In this document: piece after piece, positions 8,974 through 19,378 of the stretch
How the letters are laid out: each line of letters begins with the position of its first letter
Numbering within the stretch: position 1 is the stretch's first letter
Position numbers and translations under genes: made by a program
Assembly (NCBI RefSeq): GCF_011758805.1
Contig: NZ_JAANOW010000003.1
Coordinates: 248,001-312,000 of the forward strand
DNA from: Mycolicibacterium fluoranthenivorans
Lineage (GTDB): Bacteria > Actinomycetota > Actinomycetes > Mycobacteriales > Mycobacteriaceae
Direction: 5' to 3'
DNA length: 64,000 nt
Notes under the pieces: model-generated
Told to the model about the DNA's origin: nothing
Seen by the model: the letters and a program-made list of their open reading frames with translations, nothing else
Database searches by the model: none

Positions 8974-9203
8974 GGCAGCAACGCCATCTCGCGGGCGTTC
9001 TTGATGGCCGTGGCGACCTGTCGCTGCTGCTGCGGCGTTAGCCCCGTCACCCGGCGCGACCGGATCTTGCCGCGTTCGGAGAGGAAGGTGCGCAGCACGG
9101 TCACGTCCTTGTAGTCGACATGGCTGATACCGAGCGCCTTGAGCCGGTTCACCTTGGGCCGCTTGATCTCCGGCGCGGCGGACCGCTTGCGCTTGTCCGC
9201 CAT
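8970..9203 (-). CDS. rpsR2: Alternative 30S ribosomal protein S18 (zinc-independent)
   Basis: A 77-residue S18 starting [12 protein letters not shown]; the body ([24 protein letters not shown] near 46) is diagnostic. It contains no cysteine, so it is the C-minus type made when zinc is scarce. In-frame TTG and GTG codons lie just upstream at 9209 and 9206, but the ATG at 9203 overlaps the rpsN2 stop in a TGATG junction and fits the operon pattern. It is the last gene of rpmB2-rpmG2-rpsN2-rpsR2. Confidence 0.93.
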   Translation of the reverse strand: MADKRKRSAAPEIKRPKVNRLKALGISHVDYKDVTVLRTFLSERGKIRSRRVTGLTPQQQRQVATAIKNAREMALLP

Positions 9204-9508
9204 CACCAACTCGCCTTCCGCACACCGGGCAGCTCGCCGCGATGCGCGAGTTCGCGCACCCGTACCCGAGACAGCCCGAACTTGCGCAGGTGCCCCCGCG
9301 GCCGGCCGTCGACGGAATCCCGATTGCGCACCCGCACCGGGCTGGCATCACGCGGCAACCGCTGCAAGGCCGCCTGGGCAGCCGCGCGTTCCTCGGCACT
9401 GCTGGACGGCAGCCGGATGATCTCCTTGAGCGCGGCGCGTTTCTCCGCATGGCGCGCCACCGTCGCACGGCGTCGCTCGTTTGCCACGATCTTGGCGGTC
9501 TTGGCCAT
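9203..9508 (-). CDS. rpsN2: Alternative 30S ribosomal protein S14 (zinc-independent)
   Basis: A 101-residue S14 of the long, zinc-free type ([14 protein letters not shown] at the start, [20 protein letters not shown] near 70-89). It has no cysteine, whereas the housekeeping short S14 carries two CxxC pairs. The ATG at 9508 overlaps the rpmG2 stop (TGATG). Open frame continues upstream but reads as the antisense of neighbouring ribosomal genes. It replaces the zinc form in ribosomes during zinc limitation. Confidence 0.94.
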   Translation of the reverse strand: MAKTAKIVANERRRATVARHAEKRAALKEIIRLPSSSAEERAAAQAALQRLPRDASPVRVRNRDSVDGRPRGHLRKFGLSRVRVRELAHRGELPGVRKASW

Positions 9509-9672
9509 CAGCGCTCCTCCTTGAAATCGACGTGCCGACGCACGACCGGGTCGTATTTGCGCAGCACCAGCCGGTCCGGGTCGTTGCGGCGGTTCTTGCG
9601 GGTGACGTAGGTGTAGCCGGTTCCCGCCGTGGATCGAAGCTTGACGATGGGCCGGATCTCGTTGCGGGCCAT
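9508..9672 (-). CDS. rpmG2: Alternative 50S ribosomal protein L33 (zinc-independent)
   Basis: A 54-residue L33 found by translating the gap between rpsN2 and rpmB2. It begins [20 protein letters not shown] and ends [10 protein letters not shown], with the typical [16 protein letters not shown] core. It has no cysteine, so it lacks the zinc-binding CxxC pairs of the C-plus form. It is joined to both neighbours by TGATG stop-start overlaps at 9508 and 9672. Confidence 0.94.
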   Translation of the reverse strand: MARNEIRPIVKLRSTAGTGYTYVTRKNRRNDPDRLVLRKYDPVVRRHVDFKEER

Positions 9673-9908
9673 CAGATCTTCGTTCCGTTCCGACGCAATC
9701 TGGCGACGACGGCCTCGATCCCGTCCCGGTCGATGACCTTGATCCCCTTGGCGCTGACCCGCAGCCGGACCCGACGCCCCTCGGAGGGCAGGTAGTACGT
9801 CTTGAGCTGGATATTGGGATTCCAGCGGCGGCGGGTGCGCCGGTGCGAGTGTGACACCTGGTTACCGAAACCCGGTGTCCGGCCGGTGACTTGGCAGTGC
9901 GCCGACAC
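9672..9908 (-). CDS. rpmB2: Alternative 50S ribosomal protein L28
   Basis: A 78-residue L28 ([15 protein letters not shown] at the start, [12 protein letters not shown] near 23-34). Only one cysteine (Cys5) remains, where the zinc form has a CxxC pair, so zinc binding is unlikely. It is the first gene of the four-gene C-minus ribosomal operon. The ATG at 9908 follows an aggag-type site (gtacctcctg on the plus strand). A Zur box lies 16 bases upstream at 9924-9943. Confidence 0.94.
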   Translation of the reverse strand: MSAHCQVTGRTPGFGNQVSHSHRRTRRRWNPNIQLKTYYLPSEGRRVRLRVSAKGIKVIDRDGIEAVVARLRRNGTKI

Positions 9909-9923
9909 GTGTACCTCCTGTGC

Positions 9924-9943
9924 TTAATGAAAACGATTTTCGA
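9924..9943 (-). promoter_or_regulatory. Zur box at the rpmB2 operon promoter
   Basis: TTAATGAAAACGATTTTCGA is the best of the four Zur-type palindromes here, with the core TGAAAACGATTTTCG. It stands upstream of the leftward alternative ribosomal protein operon, consistent with the known Zur repression of C-minus ribosomal genes in mycobacteria. Confidence 0.87.
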
Positions 9944-9978
9944 CAAGTCGACGTCGGCACGGTAGCGTACGGACCGAG

Positions 9979-10000
9979 TTAATGGCAATCGTTTTCAATA
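9979..10000 (+). promoter_or_regulatory. Zur box at the mrf-rpmE2 promoter
   Basis: TTAATGGCAATCGTTTTCAA plus TA is a second Zur-type element in the 111-base divergent region between rpmB2 and the rightward COG0523 gene. It lies 20 bases before the start at 10020 and just upstream of the strong site caggagg. Confidence 0.84.
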
Positions 10001-10019
10001 GAGCAGCTCAGGAGGCGCG

Positions 10020-11216
10020 ATGCGGACCCCAGTGGTGCTGGTGGCCGGTCAGGGAACAGCAGACGAGGTGGCGGACACCCTGATCCGTTCCCCGGGCACG
10101 ATCAGCGTCGGCTATGCGATCGAAGGACATCTGGCGATTCGGCAGATCACCGAGATGCGGTCCGAGCGGCGGATCATCTCCGTGTGGCCGATCGAGGTCA
10201 CCGGGTGTCTGAACTGCGCCATCCGCGCCGACCTGCTGCCCCTGCTGCGGCGGCTGCACCGGCGTGAGGACGTGTCCCGGATCGCGGTCACCCTGCCCAC
10301 CTGGGCCGACCCCGAGTCGCTGTGCACCGCGATCGAACGCACTCCCCTTCACATCGGCCCCGGCTACATCGACGGGCCCGCCGGCCGCGATGTCGTCGTC
10401 ACCGCCGTGGTCACCGGAATCGAGTCCGAAGGCTGGCTCGCCCAGGCACTCGGCGACGACGATCTGGAGGTCGAGCTCGAGCATTCCCAGACTGTCGCGC
10501 AGGTGGTGGTGGCCCAGGCCGAGTTCGCCGATGTGCTGGTGCTCACCGCACCCGAGGCCACCACCCTCGCGGTGCTGCGCCGGTTGGCACCGCGGGCCCG
10601 GATCACCGTCGGTACCGACAACGTGGAACTGGCCCTGGCGAACCTCGATCCGCTGGCCCGCCGAGGCCGACCCGACGATCCACACGATCCGCTGCTGGCC
10701 GGCCAACCACCGCTGCGGCCCGATGGCGAGGTGCGCCTGCTGGAGTTCAACGCGCGCAGGCCTTTTCACCCACTCCGGCTACATCATGCGATCGACGATC
10801 TGCTCGACGGCGTGGTCCGCATCCGCGGCCGGGCCTGGATCGCGAGCCAACCCGATGCAGTCGTCTGGATCGAGTCCGCAGGGGGCGGGCTCGGCGTGGG
10901 GCACTGCGGAACCTGGCTGGCGGACATGGACCCGGCCGACCGCGCCTATGTCGACCCGGAGCGCATCGCGCTGGCCGGCTCGATCTGGGACGACCGCTTC
11001 GGCGACCGGCACATCGCGATGACCGCCCTGGTGTGCGGCGCCGACCCGGACGTCATCACCGGCGCACTGAACCGGGCGCTGCTCACCGATGACGAGTTGG
11101 CCCGACCGCGGGACTGGGCGGATTACCCGGATCCCTTCGGAGATTGGCATCACGACCCCTGCGATTCACTGCAGGCCGATGTCGACGCGAACAAGGAGGC
11201 AAGCAATGAAGGCTGA
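10020..11216 (+). CDS. mrf: Degenerate COG0523 protein, probable Mpy recruitment factor (Mrf)
   Basis: A 398-residue CobW/COG0523 relative that cannot be a normal GTPase. The P-loop position reads [16 protein letters not shown], with no GK[ST], and the metal motif is GCLNC instead of GCxCC. The CobW C-terminal domain is kept ([14 protein letters not shown] near 241, [14 protein letters not shown] near 362). From memory, the homologue in the M. smegmatis C-minus operon is Mrf, which brings the hibernation factor Mpy to zinc-depleted ribosomes. Gene order and the Zur box agree with that. It overlaps rpmE2 by 11 bases. The symbol is assigned by context, not proven. Confidence 0.75.
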   Translation: MRTPVVLVAGQGTADEVADTLIRSPGTISVGYAIEGHLAIRQITEMRSERRIISVWPIEVTGCLNCAIRADLLPLLRRLHRREDVSRIAVTLPTWADPESLCTAIERTPLHIGPGYIDGPAGRDVVVTAVVTGIESEGWLAQALGDDDLEVELEHSQTVAQVVVAQAEFADVLVLTAPEATTLAVLRRLAPRARITVGTDNVELALANLDPLARRGRPDDPHDPLLAGQPPLRPDGEVRLLEFNARRPFHPLRLHHAIDDLLDGVVRIRGRAWIASQPDAVVWIESAGGGLGVGHCGTWLADMDPADRAYVDPERIALAGSIWDDRFGDRHIAMTALVCGADPDVITGALNRALLTDDELARPRDWADYPDPFGDWHHDPCDSLQADVDANKEASNEG

Positions 11217-11457
11217 GATCCATCCCGACTACCACCCCGTCGTCTTCGCCGACGCCAACACCGGGGCGATGTTCCTGACCCGCTCTACGGCGACCAGCGA
11301 CCGCACAGTCGATTGGCAGGGCAGCACCTATCCGCTGATCGTCGTCGACGTCACCAGCGATTCCCACCCGTTCTGGACGGGATCGAGCCGGCGCATCGAC
11401 ACCGCCGGCCAGGTCGAGAAGTTCCACCGGCGATACGGGGTGCGTCCCGCCCCCTAG
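11206..11457 (+). CDS. rpmE2: Type B 50S ribosomal protein L31 (zinc-independent)
   Basis: An 83-residue type B L31 ([20 protein letters not shown] at the start, [20 protein letters not shown] near 57-76). It has no cysteine, unlike the zinc-binding type A protein. The ATG at 11206 has a strong aaggaggc site, which decides the start over longer in-frame codons. It overlaps the end of the upstream COG0523 gene by 11 bases, so the two form one Zur-controlled unit. Confidence 0.95.
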   Translation: MKAEIHPDYHPVVFADANTGAMFLTRSTATSDRTVDWQGSTYPLIVVDVTSDSHPFWTGSSRRIDTAGQVEKFHRRYGVRPAP

Positions 11458-11466
11458 GGTGGGTGC

Positions 11467-12378
11467 ATGCGCCTGAAACCCGGACGCCCGGACCTCGGCG
11501 ACTATGCGCGGTTCTTCGATCTGCCCGCGGCCGGCCCGGCACCGTTGACGGTCACCTGGGCCGGCGTCACCACACTCGTGGTCGACGACGGGACCTCAGC
11601 GGTGATGACGGACGGGTTCTTCAGCCGGCCTTCCCTGCGGCAGGTCGGGTTGGCCCGCATCGCACCGTCGACACCGCGCATCGACGGCTGTCTGGCTCGG
11701 CTCGGGGTGCGCAGCCTCGATGCGGTGCTGCCGGTGCACACCCACTTCGATCACGCCATGGACTCCGCAGTGGTGGCCGAACGTACGGGCGCCGCGCTGG
11801 TGGGAGGCGATTCGGTGGCCCACCTCGGGCACGGACTGGCACCCGGGAAGGTCGTCATCGCCACTCCAGGTGTTCCGGTGGGCCTCGGCGCTTTCGAGAT
11901 CACGCTCGTCGCCGGCGAGCACTGCCCACCCGACCGGTTCCCCGGCCCGATCGCCGCACCGGTGCGCCCGCCGGTGCGGGCGAAGGCATATCGATGTGGC
12001 GAAGCATGGTCCGCGGTGGTGCATCATCGCCCGTCGGACCGGCGACTGCTGATCGTCGGCAGCGCCGGTTTCGTCCCCGGTGCGCTGGCCGGGTACCGCG
12101 CCGAGGTCGTCTACCTGGGCATCGGTCAATTGGGCCTGCAGTCCGAGCGCTATCTGCTCGACTACTGGACCGAGACCGTGCGCACCGTCGGTGCGCGCCG
12201 GGTGGTGCTGATCCACTGGGACGATTTCTTCCGGCCGCTGGACGTGCCGCTCCGGGCCTTGCCCTATGCGGCGGACGACCTCGACGTATCGATGCGGGTC
12301 TTGGCCCGACTCGCCGAGCAGGACGGGGTCACCCTGCACCTGCCGACGTTGTGGCAGCCGACGGATCCCTGGATCTGA
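11467..12378 (+). CDS. Metallo-beta-lactamase-fold hydrolase
   Basis: A 303-residue cytosolic MBL-fold protein, corresponding to Rv3577 by position. The metal motif HTHFDH is at 91-96, with further candidate ligands at GEH near 150 and in the C-terminal IHWDDFF (about 244). It has no signal peptide. The sequence suits a small-molecule or RNA-modifying hydrolase of the broad YycJ/UlaG-like type, but no substrate is readable. It is followed after 7 bases by a membrane transporter gene, probably in the same message. Confidence 0.82.
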   Translation: MRLKPGRPDLGDYARFFDLPAAGPAPLTVTWAGVTTLVVDDGTSAVMTDGFFSRPSLRQVGLARIAPSTPRIDGCLARLGVRSLDAVLPVHTHFDHAMDSAVVAERTGAALVGGDSVAHLGHGLAPGKVVIATPGVPVGLGAFEITLVAGEHCPPDRFPGPIAAPVRPPVRAKAYRCGEAWSAVVHHRPSDRRLLIVGSAGFVPGALAGYRAEVVYLGIGQLGLQSERYLLDYWTETVRTVGARRVVLIHWDDFFRPLDVPLRALPYAADDLDVSMRVLARLAEQDGVTLHLPTLWQPTDPWI

Positions 12379-12385
12379 CCGAACC

Positions 12386-13636
12386 TTGAACACCCCGCTG
12401 GCCTTTTCGGCCGCCCTTCTCGCGCTCGTCCTGGTCTTCACCATGGTGCGGCCGCACCGCTGGCCGGAGGTCGCCGTGGCCGCCCCCGCCGCCGGGCTGC
12501 TCCTGCTCACCGGTGTGGTGACCATGGACTCGGCTGCGGAGGAGATCGGCAGACTGCTCCCGGTGACCGGCTTTCTGGCCGCCGTGCTGGCACTCGGGCG
12601 GATATGCGATGACGAGGGGTTGTTCCGGGCCGCCGGGACCACGATGGCCCGACTGAGCCGTGGCGATCCGCACCGCCTGCTCGGTGGGGTGTTCGTGCTC
12701 GCCGCGGCGACGACGGCCGTGCTCAGCTTGGACGCGACGGTGGTGCTGCTGACCCCGGTCGTGCTGGCGACGGCCCGGACCCTGGCCGTGTCACCGAAAC
12801 CGCATGCCTACGCCACCGCGCACCTGTCCAACAGCGCCTCGCTACTGCTACCGGTGTCCAACCTGACCAACCTGCTCGCCTTCGGCGCCGCGGGCATCTC
12901 GTTCGCCATGTTCGCGGCCGTGATGGTGCTGCCCTGGCTGGCGGTGATCGCGGTCGAATACCTGTTGTTGCGCCTGATCTTCAGGCGTGAGCTGGCCGCG
13001 CCCTCGCCGCACGAGGAACCGCCGCCGCCGGCCGACATCCCGGTGTTTGTCCTGGTCGTGCTCGGGCTCACCCTGGCCGGCTTCGCGGTCACCTCGGCCC
13101 TCGACATCGCGCCCGCCTGGGCGGCGCTCGCCGGTGCGGTGGTGCTGGGGGTGCGCAGCCTGGCACGCGGGCGCAGCAGCGTGACCGGCATCGCCAAAGC
13201 CGTCGACGTGCCGTTCCTGGTGTTCGTGCTGTGCCTGGGTGTCATCGTCGACGCCGTGATGCGACACGGTCTGGGCGATTTCATGAAGACCCATGTGCCG
13301 CTGGGCACTTCGCTGCCGGCGCTGTTGCTGATCGCCACGGCGGCGGCGGCGCTCTCCAATGTGGTGAACAATCTGCCGGCCGTGCTGGTGCTGCTCCCGG
13401 TGGTGGCAGCGGCCGGGCCGGCGGCCGTACTGGCCGTGCTGATCGGCGTCAACGTGGGACCCAACGCCACCTACCCAGGGTCACTGGCGAACCTGTTGTG
13501 GCGAAACATCATCCGCCGCGAGGGCATGACCGCGGGCGTCGCCGAGTTCACCCGGGTCGGGTTGCTCACCGTCCCGCTCAGCTTGGTGGTGGCGGTGGTG
13601 TGCCTGTGGGCCGGTGTCCGGGTGTTCGGCCTCTAG
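12386..13636 (+). CDS. SLC13/ArsB-type membrane transporter
   Basis: About 416 residues with roughly ten membrane segments, placed in the ion transporter superfamily that includes ArsB and NhaD. Two similar halves each contain an asparagine/proline re-entrant region ([19 protein letters not shown] near 142 and [17 protein letters not shown] near 327, then [16 protein letters not shown]). It corresponds to Rv3578, annotated arsB2. No arsR or arsC is nearby, so arsenite export is doubtful and the substrate is unknown. The TTG at 12386 is chosen because it opens the first membrane segment right after the upstream stop; the frame extends further 5' inside the hydrolase gene. Confidence 0.8.
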   Translation: MNTPLAFSAALLALVLVFTMVRPHRWPEVAVAAPAAGLLLLTGVVTMDSAAEEIGRLLPVTGFLAAVLALGRICDDEGLFRAAGTTMARLSRGDPHRLLGGVFVLAAATTAVLSLDATVVLLTPVVLATARTLAVSPKPHAYATAHLSNSASLLLPVSNLTNLLAFGAAGISFAMFAAVMVLPWLAVIAVEYLLLRLIFRRELAAPSPHEEPPPPADIPVFVLVVLGLTLAGFAVTSALDIAPAWAALAGAVVLGVRSLARGRSSVTGIAKAVDVPFLVFVLCLGVIVDAVMRHGLGDFMKTHVPLGTSLPALLLIATAAAALSNVVNNLPAVLVLLPVVAAAGPAAVLAVLIGVNVGPNATYPGSLANLLWRNIIRREGMTAGVAEFTRVGLLTVPLSLVVAVVCLWAGVRVFGL

Positions 13637-14577
13637 CGGCGGCGCTGCCGGGCGATCTCGGCCAGCACCACACCCGCGGCCACCGACGCGTTGAGAGACT
13701 CGGTCGGACCGGCCATCGGGATGGACACGATGGCATCGCAGTTCTCCCGGACCAGGCGCGACAGCCCCTTGCCCTCGGATCCCACCACCACGACCGTCGG
13801 CACCGACGCGTCCCAGTCGTCGAGTTCGGTGTCGCCGCCGGCATCGAGGCCGACGATCTGCAGACCGGCGTCGGCCCAACTCTTCAGCGTCCGATTGAGG
13901 TTCGTGGCCCTGGCCACCGGCAACCGGGCGGCGGCACCCGCACTGGTACGCCAGGCCACCGCACTCACCGAGGCCGAACGCCGTTGCGGGATCACCACTC
14001 CGTGCCCGCCGAAGGCCGCCACCGAGCGCACGATGGCACCCAGGTTGCGAGGATCGGAGATGTTGTCCAGAGCCACCAGCAGAGCGGGCGTGCTGTCGCT
14101 CTGCGCCGCCTTCAGCAGGTCGTCCGGGTGGGTGTAGCTGTACGGCGGCACCTGCAGCGCCAGGCCCTGATGCAGCCCATTGCTGGCGATCCGGTCCAGA
14201 TCATGCTTCTGGACCTCCAGGATGGAGATACCGGAATCCGCGGCGCGCTTCACCGCTTCGGTGATCCGCTCATCGGCATCCACGCCGAGCATCACCCAGA
14301 GTGCCGTGGCCGGGACACCGGCCCGCAGACACTCCACCACGGGGTTACGACCGAGGACGACCTCGACCTCATCGGTCTTGCGCTGTTGCCTGCCCTGATT
14401 CTGCCGGGCCACCTTGGCGGCCTTCTTGCCCGCCGGGTGGTGCGGCCGCTGATGTGCGGGCGGCGTGGCGCCCTTGCCCTCCAGCCCGCGCCTGCGCACA
14501 CCGCCGGAACCGACGGTCGGGCCCTTCTTGGTGCCTTCCTTGCGGACGGCGCCGCGGCGCTGTGAATTACCGGCCAT
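13633..14577 (-). CDS. rlmB: 23S rRNA 2'-O-ribose methyltransferase, TrmH/SpoU family
   Basis: A 314-residue SPOUT methyltransferase, RlmB type, that methylates the 2'-OH of a 23S rRNA guanosine. A basic, low-complexity N-terminal tail (about 1-70) precedes the substrate-binding domain ([16 protein letters not shown] near 72-87) and the knotted catalytic domain. That domain carries motif 1 [20 protein letters not shown] (168-187) and motif 3 [16 protein letters not shown] near 286. It lies directly downstream of cysS with no gap, as in other mycobacteria, and converges on the transporter with a 4-base overlap. Confidence 0.9.
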   Translation of the reverse strand: MAGNSQRRGAVRKEGTKKGPTVGSGGVRRRGLEGKGATPPAHQRPHHPAGKKAAKVARQNQGRQQRKTDEVEVVLGRNPVVECLRAGVPATALWVMLGVDADERITEAVKRAADSGISILEVQKHDLDRIASNGLHQGLALQVPPYSYTHPDDLLKAAQSDSTPALLVALDNISDPRNLGAIVRSVAAFGGHGVVIPQRRSASVSAVAWRTSAGAAARLPVARATNLNRTLKSWADAGLQIVGLDAGGDTELDDWDASVPTVVVVGSEGKGLSRLVRENCDAIVSIPMAGPTESLNASVAAGVVLAEIARQRRR

Positions 14578-15987
14578 CTATTTCGTGTCTCCCTCAAGCA
14601 GCGACCACTGCGGTCCGTCTGCGGTGTCGGTGACCTCGATTCCGGCCTCCTTGAGGCGATCCCGGATCGCGTCCGCGGCCGCCCAGTCCTTATTCTCCCT
14701 GGCCTCGGCCCGGCCCGCCAACGCCCAGTGCACCAGTACGTCCACCGCCGCCAGCGCGGCCGACGTCTCGTCGCGCGATTCCCAGCGCTCGTCGAGCGGA
14801 TCGCACCCCAGGATGCCCATCATCGCCCGCACGGACTGCGCTGCCGCCAGGGCGGTTTCGTGGTCGCCGGCATCCAGCGCGCGATTGCCCTCGGCCCGGG
14901 TGGAATGCACCTCGGCCAGGGCGATCGGCACCGACAGGTCGTCGTCGAGGGCCGCACCGAATTTCTCGGTCCACGTGCCGGGCACCACGGCGCCGACCCT
15001 GTTGCGCACCCGGTGCAGGAACTCCTCCACGCCGGTGTAGGCCTTGGCGGCGTCGGTCAGTGCGTTCTCGGAGAACTCCAGCATCGACCGGTAGTGCGCA
15101 CTGCCCAGGTAGTAGCGCAGTTCGGCGGCCCGAACTCGTTGCAGTACGGCCGGAATCGCGAGCACGTTGCCCAGCGATTTGCTCATCTTCTCGCCGCCCA
15201 TGGTGACCCAGCCGTTGTGCAGCCAGTACTGCGCAAAACCGTCTCCGGCCGCCTTGGCCTGGGCGATCTCGTTCTCGTGGTGCGGGAACACCAGGTCCAT
15301 CCCACCGGCGTGGATGTCGAACTGCGGTCCGAGGTAGGACTCGCACATCGCCACACACTCGGTGTGCCAGCCCGGCCGGCCCGGGCCCCACGGGGTGGGC
15401 CAGGACGGCTCCCCCGGCTTGGCGCCCTTCCACAGGGTGAAGTCCCGCTGGTCGCGCTTTCCCGTACCGGCGCCCTCACCCTGGTGGACGTCGTCGATCC
15501 GGTGCCCGGACAACGCGCCGTACTCGGCGTAGCTGAGCACGTCGAAGTACACATCGCCCTGCGCGGCATAGGCGTGGCCGCGGTCGATGAGCCGCTCGAT
15601 CAACTCGACCATCTGGGTGATGTGCCCGGTGGCCCGCGGTTCGGCCGACGGCGGCAGCACCCCGAGGGCGTCATAGGCCTGGGTGAACGCCCGCTCGAAG
15701 GTCGCCGCCCATTCCCACCAGGGCCGGCCCGCGTCGGCGGCCTTGTTCAGGATCTTGTCGTCGATATCGGTGACGTTGCGGATGAACGCCACGTCGAAAC
15801 CCTTCGCGGTCAGCCAGCGCCGCAGTACGTCGAAGGCGACCCCACTGCGGACGTGTCCGATGTGGGGTAGCCCCTGAACGGTGGCCCCGCAGAGGTAGAT
15901 GGAGGCATGGCCGGGCCGCAGCGGTACAAAATCACGAACGCCACCCGAGAGGGTGTCGTATAGCCGCAGCCCAGTCACCTCGGCCAA
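14578..15987 (-). CDS. cysS: Cysteinyl-tRNA synthetase
   Basis: A 469-residue class I synthetase that charges tRNA-Cys. The HIGH signature is PHIGH at 41-45, the zinc-site Cys and His fall at YLCG (33), WHTECVAMC and the following region, and KMSKS is near 265-270. The full length matches CysS; the shorter MshC of mycothiol synthesis is excluded by length and C-terminal anticodon domain. It is coupled to rlmB (start and stop adjacent) and lies 36 bases downstream of ispF. Confidence 0.96.
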   Translation of the reverse strand: MAEVTGLRLYDTLSGGVRDFVPLRPGHASIYLCGATVQGLPHIGHVRSGVAFDVLRRWLTAKGFDVAFIRNVTDIDDKILNKAADAGRPWWEWAATFERAFTQAYDALGVLPPSAEPRATGHITQMVELIERLIDRGHAYAAQGDVYFDVLSYAEYGALSGHRIDDVHQGEGAGTGKRDQRDFTLWKGAKPGEPSWPTPWGPGRPGWHTECVAMCESYLGPQFDIHAGGMDLVFPHHENEIAQAKAAGDGFAQYWLHNGWVTMGGEKMSKSLGNVLAIPAVLQRVRAAELRYYLGSAHYRSMLEFSENALTDAAKAYTGVEEFLHRVRNRVGAVVPGTWTEKFGAALDDDLSVPIALAEVHSTRAEGNRALDAGDHETALAAAQSVRAMMGILGCDPLDERWESRDETSAALAAVDVLVHWALAGRAEARENKDWAAADAIRDRLKEAGIEVTDTADGPQWSLLEGDTK

Positions 15988-16023
15988 CCGTTCGCTTCAC
16001 TCACGACGGGCCAGCCTACCGGC

Positions 16024-16500
16024 CTATTCGGCCGAAACGAGCAACGCCGTCGCAATCGCGGCCAGACCTTCACCGCGACCGGTCAGACCGAGGCCGTCGG
16101 TGGTGGTCGCCGATACCGAGACCGGCGCATCCAGCAGTTCGGACAGCAGTTCCTGCGCCTCGGCACGCCGCGGCCCGACTTTCGGCCGGTTACCGATCAC
16201 CTGCACGACAGCGTTACCCACGCGGAAGCCTTCGGCCCGCACCAGGTTGTGCACATGGCGCAACATGTCGGCGCCGGTGACGCCCCGCCAATGTGGTTGA
16301 TCGGTGCCGAACACGCTGCCCAGGTCGCCGAGACCGGCGGCACTGAGCAGCGCATCGCACAACGCATGTGCTGCGACGTCACCATCGGAGTGTCCGGCGC
16401 AGCCGTCCGTATCGTCGAACAGCAGGCACAGCAGCCAACACGGCCGCCCCGCCTGAATGGGATGAACGTCGGTACCCAGACCGACGCGCGGCAGTTCCAC
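16024..16500 (-). CDS. ispF: 2-C-methyl-D-erythritol 2,4-cyclodiphosphate synthase
   Basis: A 158-residue trimeric enzyme of the MEP isoprenoid pathway. Metal ligands are Asp11 and His13 (GTDVH) and His45 (AAHALCDAL); the substrate loop HSDGD is at 37-41 and the CDP pocket SATTTDGLG near 130. The GTG at 16500 is fixed by an in-frame TAG two codons upstream. It begins only 26 bases after carD, whereas ispD normally lies between these genes. It is a single-domain protein, not an IspDF fusion. Confidence 0.94.
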   Translation of the reverse strand: MELPRVGLGTDVHPIQAGRPCWLLCLLFDDTDGCAGHSDGDVAAHALCDALLSAAGLGDLGSVFGTDQPHWRGVTGADMLRHVHNLVRAEGFRVGNAVVQVIGNRPKVGPRRAEAQELLSELLDAPVSVSATTTDGLGLTGRGEGLAAIATALLVSAE

Positions 16501-16526
16501 GTCTAGTAGTCGATCGACGGGAACAA

Positions 16527-17296
<770 letters not shown>

Positions 17297-17923
17297 GTGG
17301 CTGCAGTGGTCTCTAAGAACCGCTTCGATAGGCGCGCAACGGCCCTCACCGGCCTGACCGCATGCGCGCTGATGGCCAGCGTCGCCCTGACCGGCTGCGG
17401 CTCCGGCCAGGTGTCCCAGACCGCGACCCAAGAACCGGCCGTCAACGGGGCGGCCGCGACGGCGGGCAACATCGCCCTGCGCAATGTGCACCTGCGCGCC
17501 CCGCAGACCTCCGATTACGTCCAGCCGGGCAGCGATGTCGAGCTGCTGCTGGTCGCCGCCAACAACTCGGCGGATGTCAACGACAAGCTCGTGTCGATCA
17601 CCTCCGACATCGGCGAGGTGACCCTGACCGGTGACGGCACCGTCCCGGCCGCCGGCGTGCTGGTGGTCGGCGAACCGGACGGCCAGCTGAAGGCGCTCGA
17701 CGCCGCCGAACGGGCCGACGCGGTCACCGCCGAGGTGGCCCTGACCAAGCCGATCACCAACGGGCTGACCTACCACTTCACCTTCGACTTCGAGAAGTCC
17801 GGCCAGACCACCGTCGCCGTGCCGATCTCGGCCGGTGAGACCCCGCGCCGCGACGGCGAGCCCAATGCGGGAGCCGAGAAGGCACCCGAAGGCTCCGCTG
17901 CCGACACGGGCGGACACCACTGA
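17297..17923 (+). CDS. lpqE: Conserved lipoprotein LpqE
   Basis: A 208-residue lipoprotein with the signal peptide ending in LTGC (Cys34). The mature part is a single beta-rich domain (about 55-185) with features like the copper chaperone PCuAC family fold. It carries no clear copper motif and ends GGHH. It matches Rv3584 by position, divergent from carD and upstream of radA. Start GTG at 17297 sits 4 bases after aggaggc. The function is unknown; envelope localisation is the only firm prediction. Confidence 0.85.
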   Translation: MAAVVSKNRFDRRATALTGLTACALMASVALTGCGSGQVSQTATQEPAVNGAAATAGNIALRNVHLRAPQTSDYVQPGSDVELLLVAANNSADVNDKLVSITSDIGEVTLTGDGTVPAAGVLVVGEPDGQLKALDAAERADAVTAEVALTKPITNGLTYHFTFDFEKSGQTTVAVPISAGETPRRDGEPNAGAEKAPEGSAADTGGHH

Positions 17924-17965
17924 CGATCTGACGGATCTGTCGCCCCCGGCAGTTACCGTTTGAGC

Positions 17966-19378
17966 GTGGCTTCGAAAGTACGTTCGCAATTCCGGTGTTC
18001 CGAGTGTCACCACGTCTCGCCCAAATGGGTCGGGCGGTGCTCGGACTGCGGCACCTGGGGCACGGTCAACGAAGTCGCGGCACTGACCTCACTCGACGGG
18101 AAGTCGGTCCGCCGCGCGGTGGCCCCGACCTCCCCTGCCGTCCCCATCACCTCGATCGACCCAGGGGTGACGCGGCACCTCCCGACCGGGGTCAGTGAAC
18201 TGGACCGGGTCCTGGGCGGTGGCCTGGTGCCGGGCTCGGTCACGCTGCTGGCCGGGGATCCCGGCGTCGGCAAGTCCACGCTGCTACTGGAGGTGGCCCA
18301 CCGGTGGGCCCGCGACGGCAAGCGGGCGCTCTATCTGTCCGGCGAGGAGTCGGCCGGCCAGATCCGGCTCCGGGCCGAGCGCACCGGGTGCACCCACGAC
18401 GAGATGTACCTGGCGGCCGAATCCGATCTGCAGATCTCGCTCGGCCATATCGAGGCGGTCCGGCCCAGCCTGGTCGTGGTCGATTCGGTGCAGACGATGT
18501 CCACCACCGAGGCCGAGGGCGTGACCGGCGGCGTCACCCAGGTCCGCGCCGTCACCACCGCGCTCACGTCCTACGCCAAATCCGCCGGACCGGACGGCCT
18601 GTCCCTGCTGCTGGTCGGCCACGTCACCAAGGACGGAGCCATCGCCGGCCCGCGCTCACTGGAGCATCTGGTGGATGTGGTGCTGCATTTCGAGGGCGAC
18701 CGGGCATCGGCACTGCGGATGGTGCGCGGTGTCAAGAATCGCTTCGGGGCCTCGGACGAGGTGGGCTGTTTCCTGTTGCGCGACAACGGTATCGAATGTG
18801 TCGCCGACCCGTCCGGGCTGTTCCGGGACCAGCGCCCGGCCCCGGTCTCCGGCACCGCGGTGACGGTCACGCTGGACGGTAAACGGCCGCTGCTCGGTGA
18901 GGTTCAGGCCCTCATCGGCAACGCGGCCCAGGGCACCGCGCGGCGCGCGGTCAGCGGTATCGACTCCGCCCGGGCCGCCATGATCACCGCGGTACTGGAG
19001 AAGCGGGCCGGTCTGCGGCTGGGCGGCAACGACATCTACCTGTCCACCGTGGGTGGGATGCGGCTGACCGACCCGTCCTCGGATCTTGCGGTGGCGCTGG
19101 CCATCGCCTCCGCGCAGACCGACCTGCCCGTCCCGGCCACCGTGGTGGCGATCGGCGAGGTGGGTCTGGCCGGGGATCTACGCCGGGTCAGCGGGATGGA
19201 ACGGCGGCTGGCCGAGGCCGCCCGGCTGGGTTTCCGGCACGCGGTGGTGCCACCCGGGGTCACCGATGTGCCGGCCGGGCTGCGCATCAGTACCGCGGCC
19301 AACATCGGCGAGGCATTGCGGGTTCTGAAGTCCATCACGGACAATGGCGGCCAATCCAAGGAGGCGCGATGTCGGTGA
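17966..19378 (+). CDS. radA: DNA recombination/repair ATPase RadA (Sms)
   Basis: A 470-residue RecA-like helicase that drives branch migration in recombination. In order: a C4 zinc finger (CSEC at 10-13, CSDC near 25), Walker [12 protein letters not shown] near 97, the RadA-specific KNRFG motif near 255, and a C-terminal Lon-protease-like domain without protease residues. GTG 17966 gives [13 protein letters not shown], matching known RadA N termini; TTG 17960 is an alternative. It overlaps disA by 10 bases. In M. smegmatis RadA binds DisA and restrains c-di-AMP synthesis, so coupling is meaningful. Confidence 0.95.
   Translation: MASKVRSQFRCSECHHVSPKWVGRCSDCGTWGTVNEVAALTSLDGKSVRRAVAPTSPAVPITSIDPGVTRHLPTGVSELDRVLGGGLVPGSVTLLAGDPGVGKSTLLLEVAHRWARDGKRALYLSGEESAGQIRLRAERTGCTHDEMYLAAESDLQISLGHIEAVRPSLVVVDSVQTMSTTEAEGVTGGVTQVRAVTTALTSYAKSAGPDGLSLLLVGHVTKDGAIAGPRSLEHLVDVVLHFEGDRASALRMVRGVKNRFGASDEVGCFLLRDNGIECVADPSGLFRDQRPAPVSGTAVTVTLDGKRPLLGEVQALIGNAAQGTARRAVSGIDSARAAMITAVLEKRAGLRLGGNDIYLSTVGGMRLTDPSSDLAVALAIASAQTDLPVPATVVAIGEVGLAGDLRRVSGMERRLAEAARLGFRHAVVPPGVTDVPAGLRISTAANIGEALRVLKSITDNGGQSKEARCR

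Noticed and set aside
12386..13636. Arsenite efflux pump as a firm call
   Set aside because: The ArsB/NhaD superfamily has many substrates and there is no arsR, arsC or arsA nearby, so only the superfamily is claimed.
16501..16526. Possible remnant of ispD after carD
   Set aside because: The 26 bases read in frame as a short peptide after the carD stop but show no IspD similarity that I can recognise, and are too few to judge.
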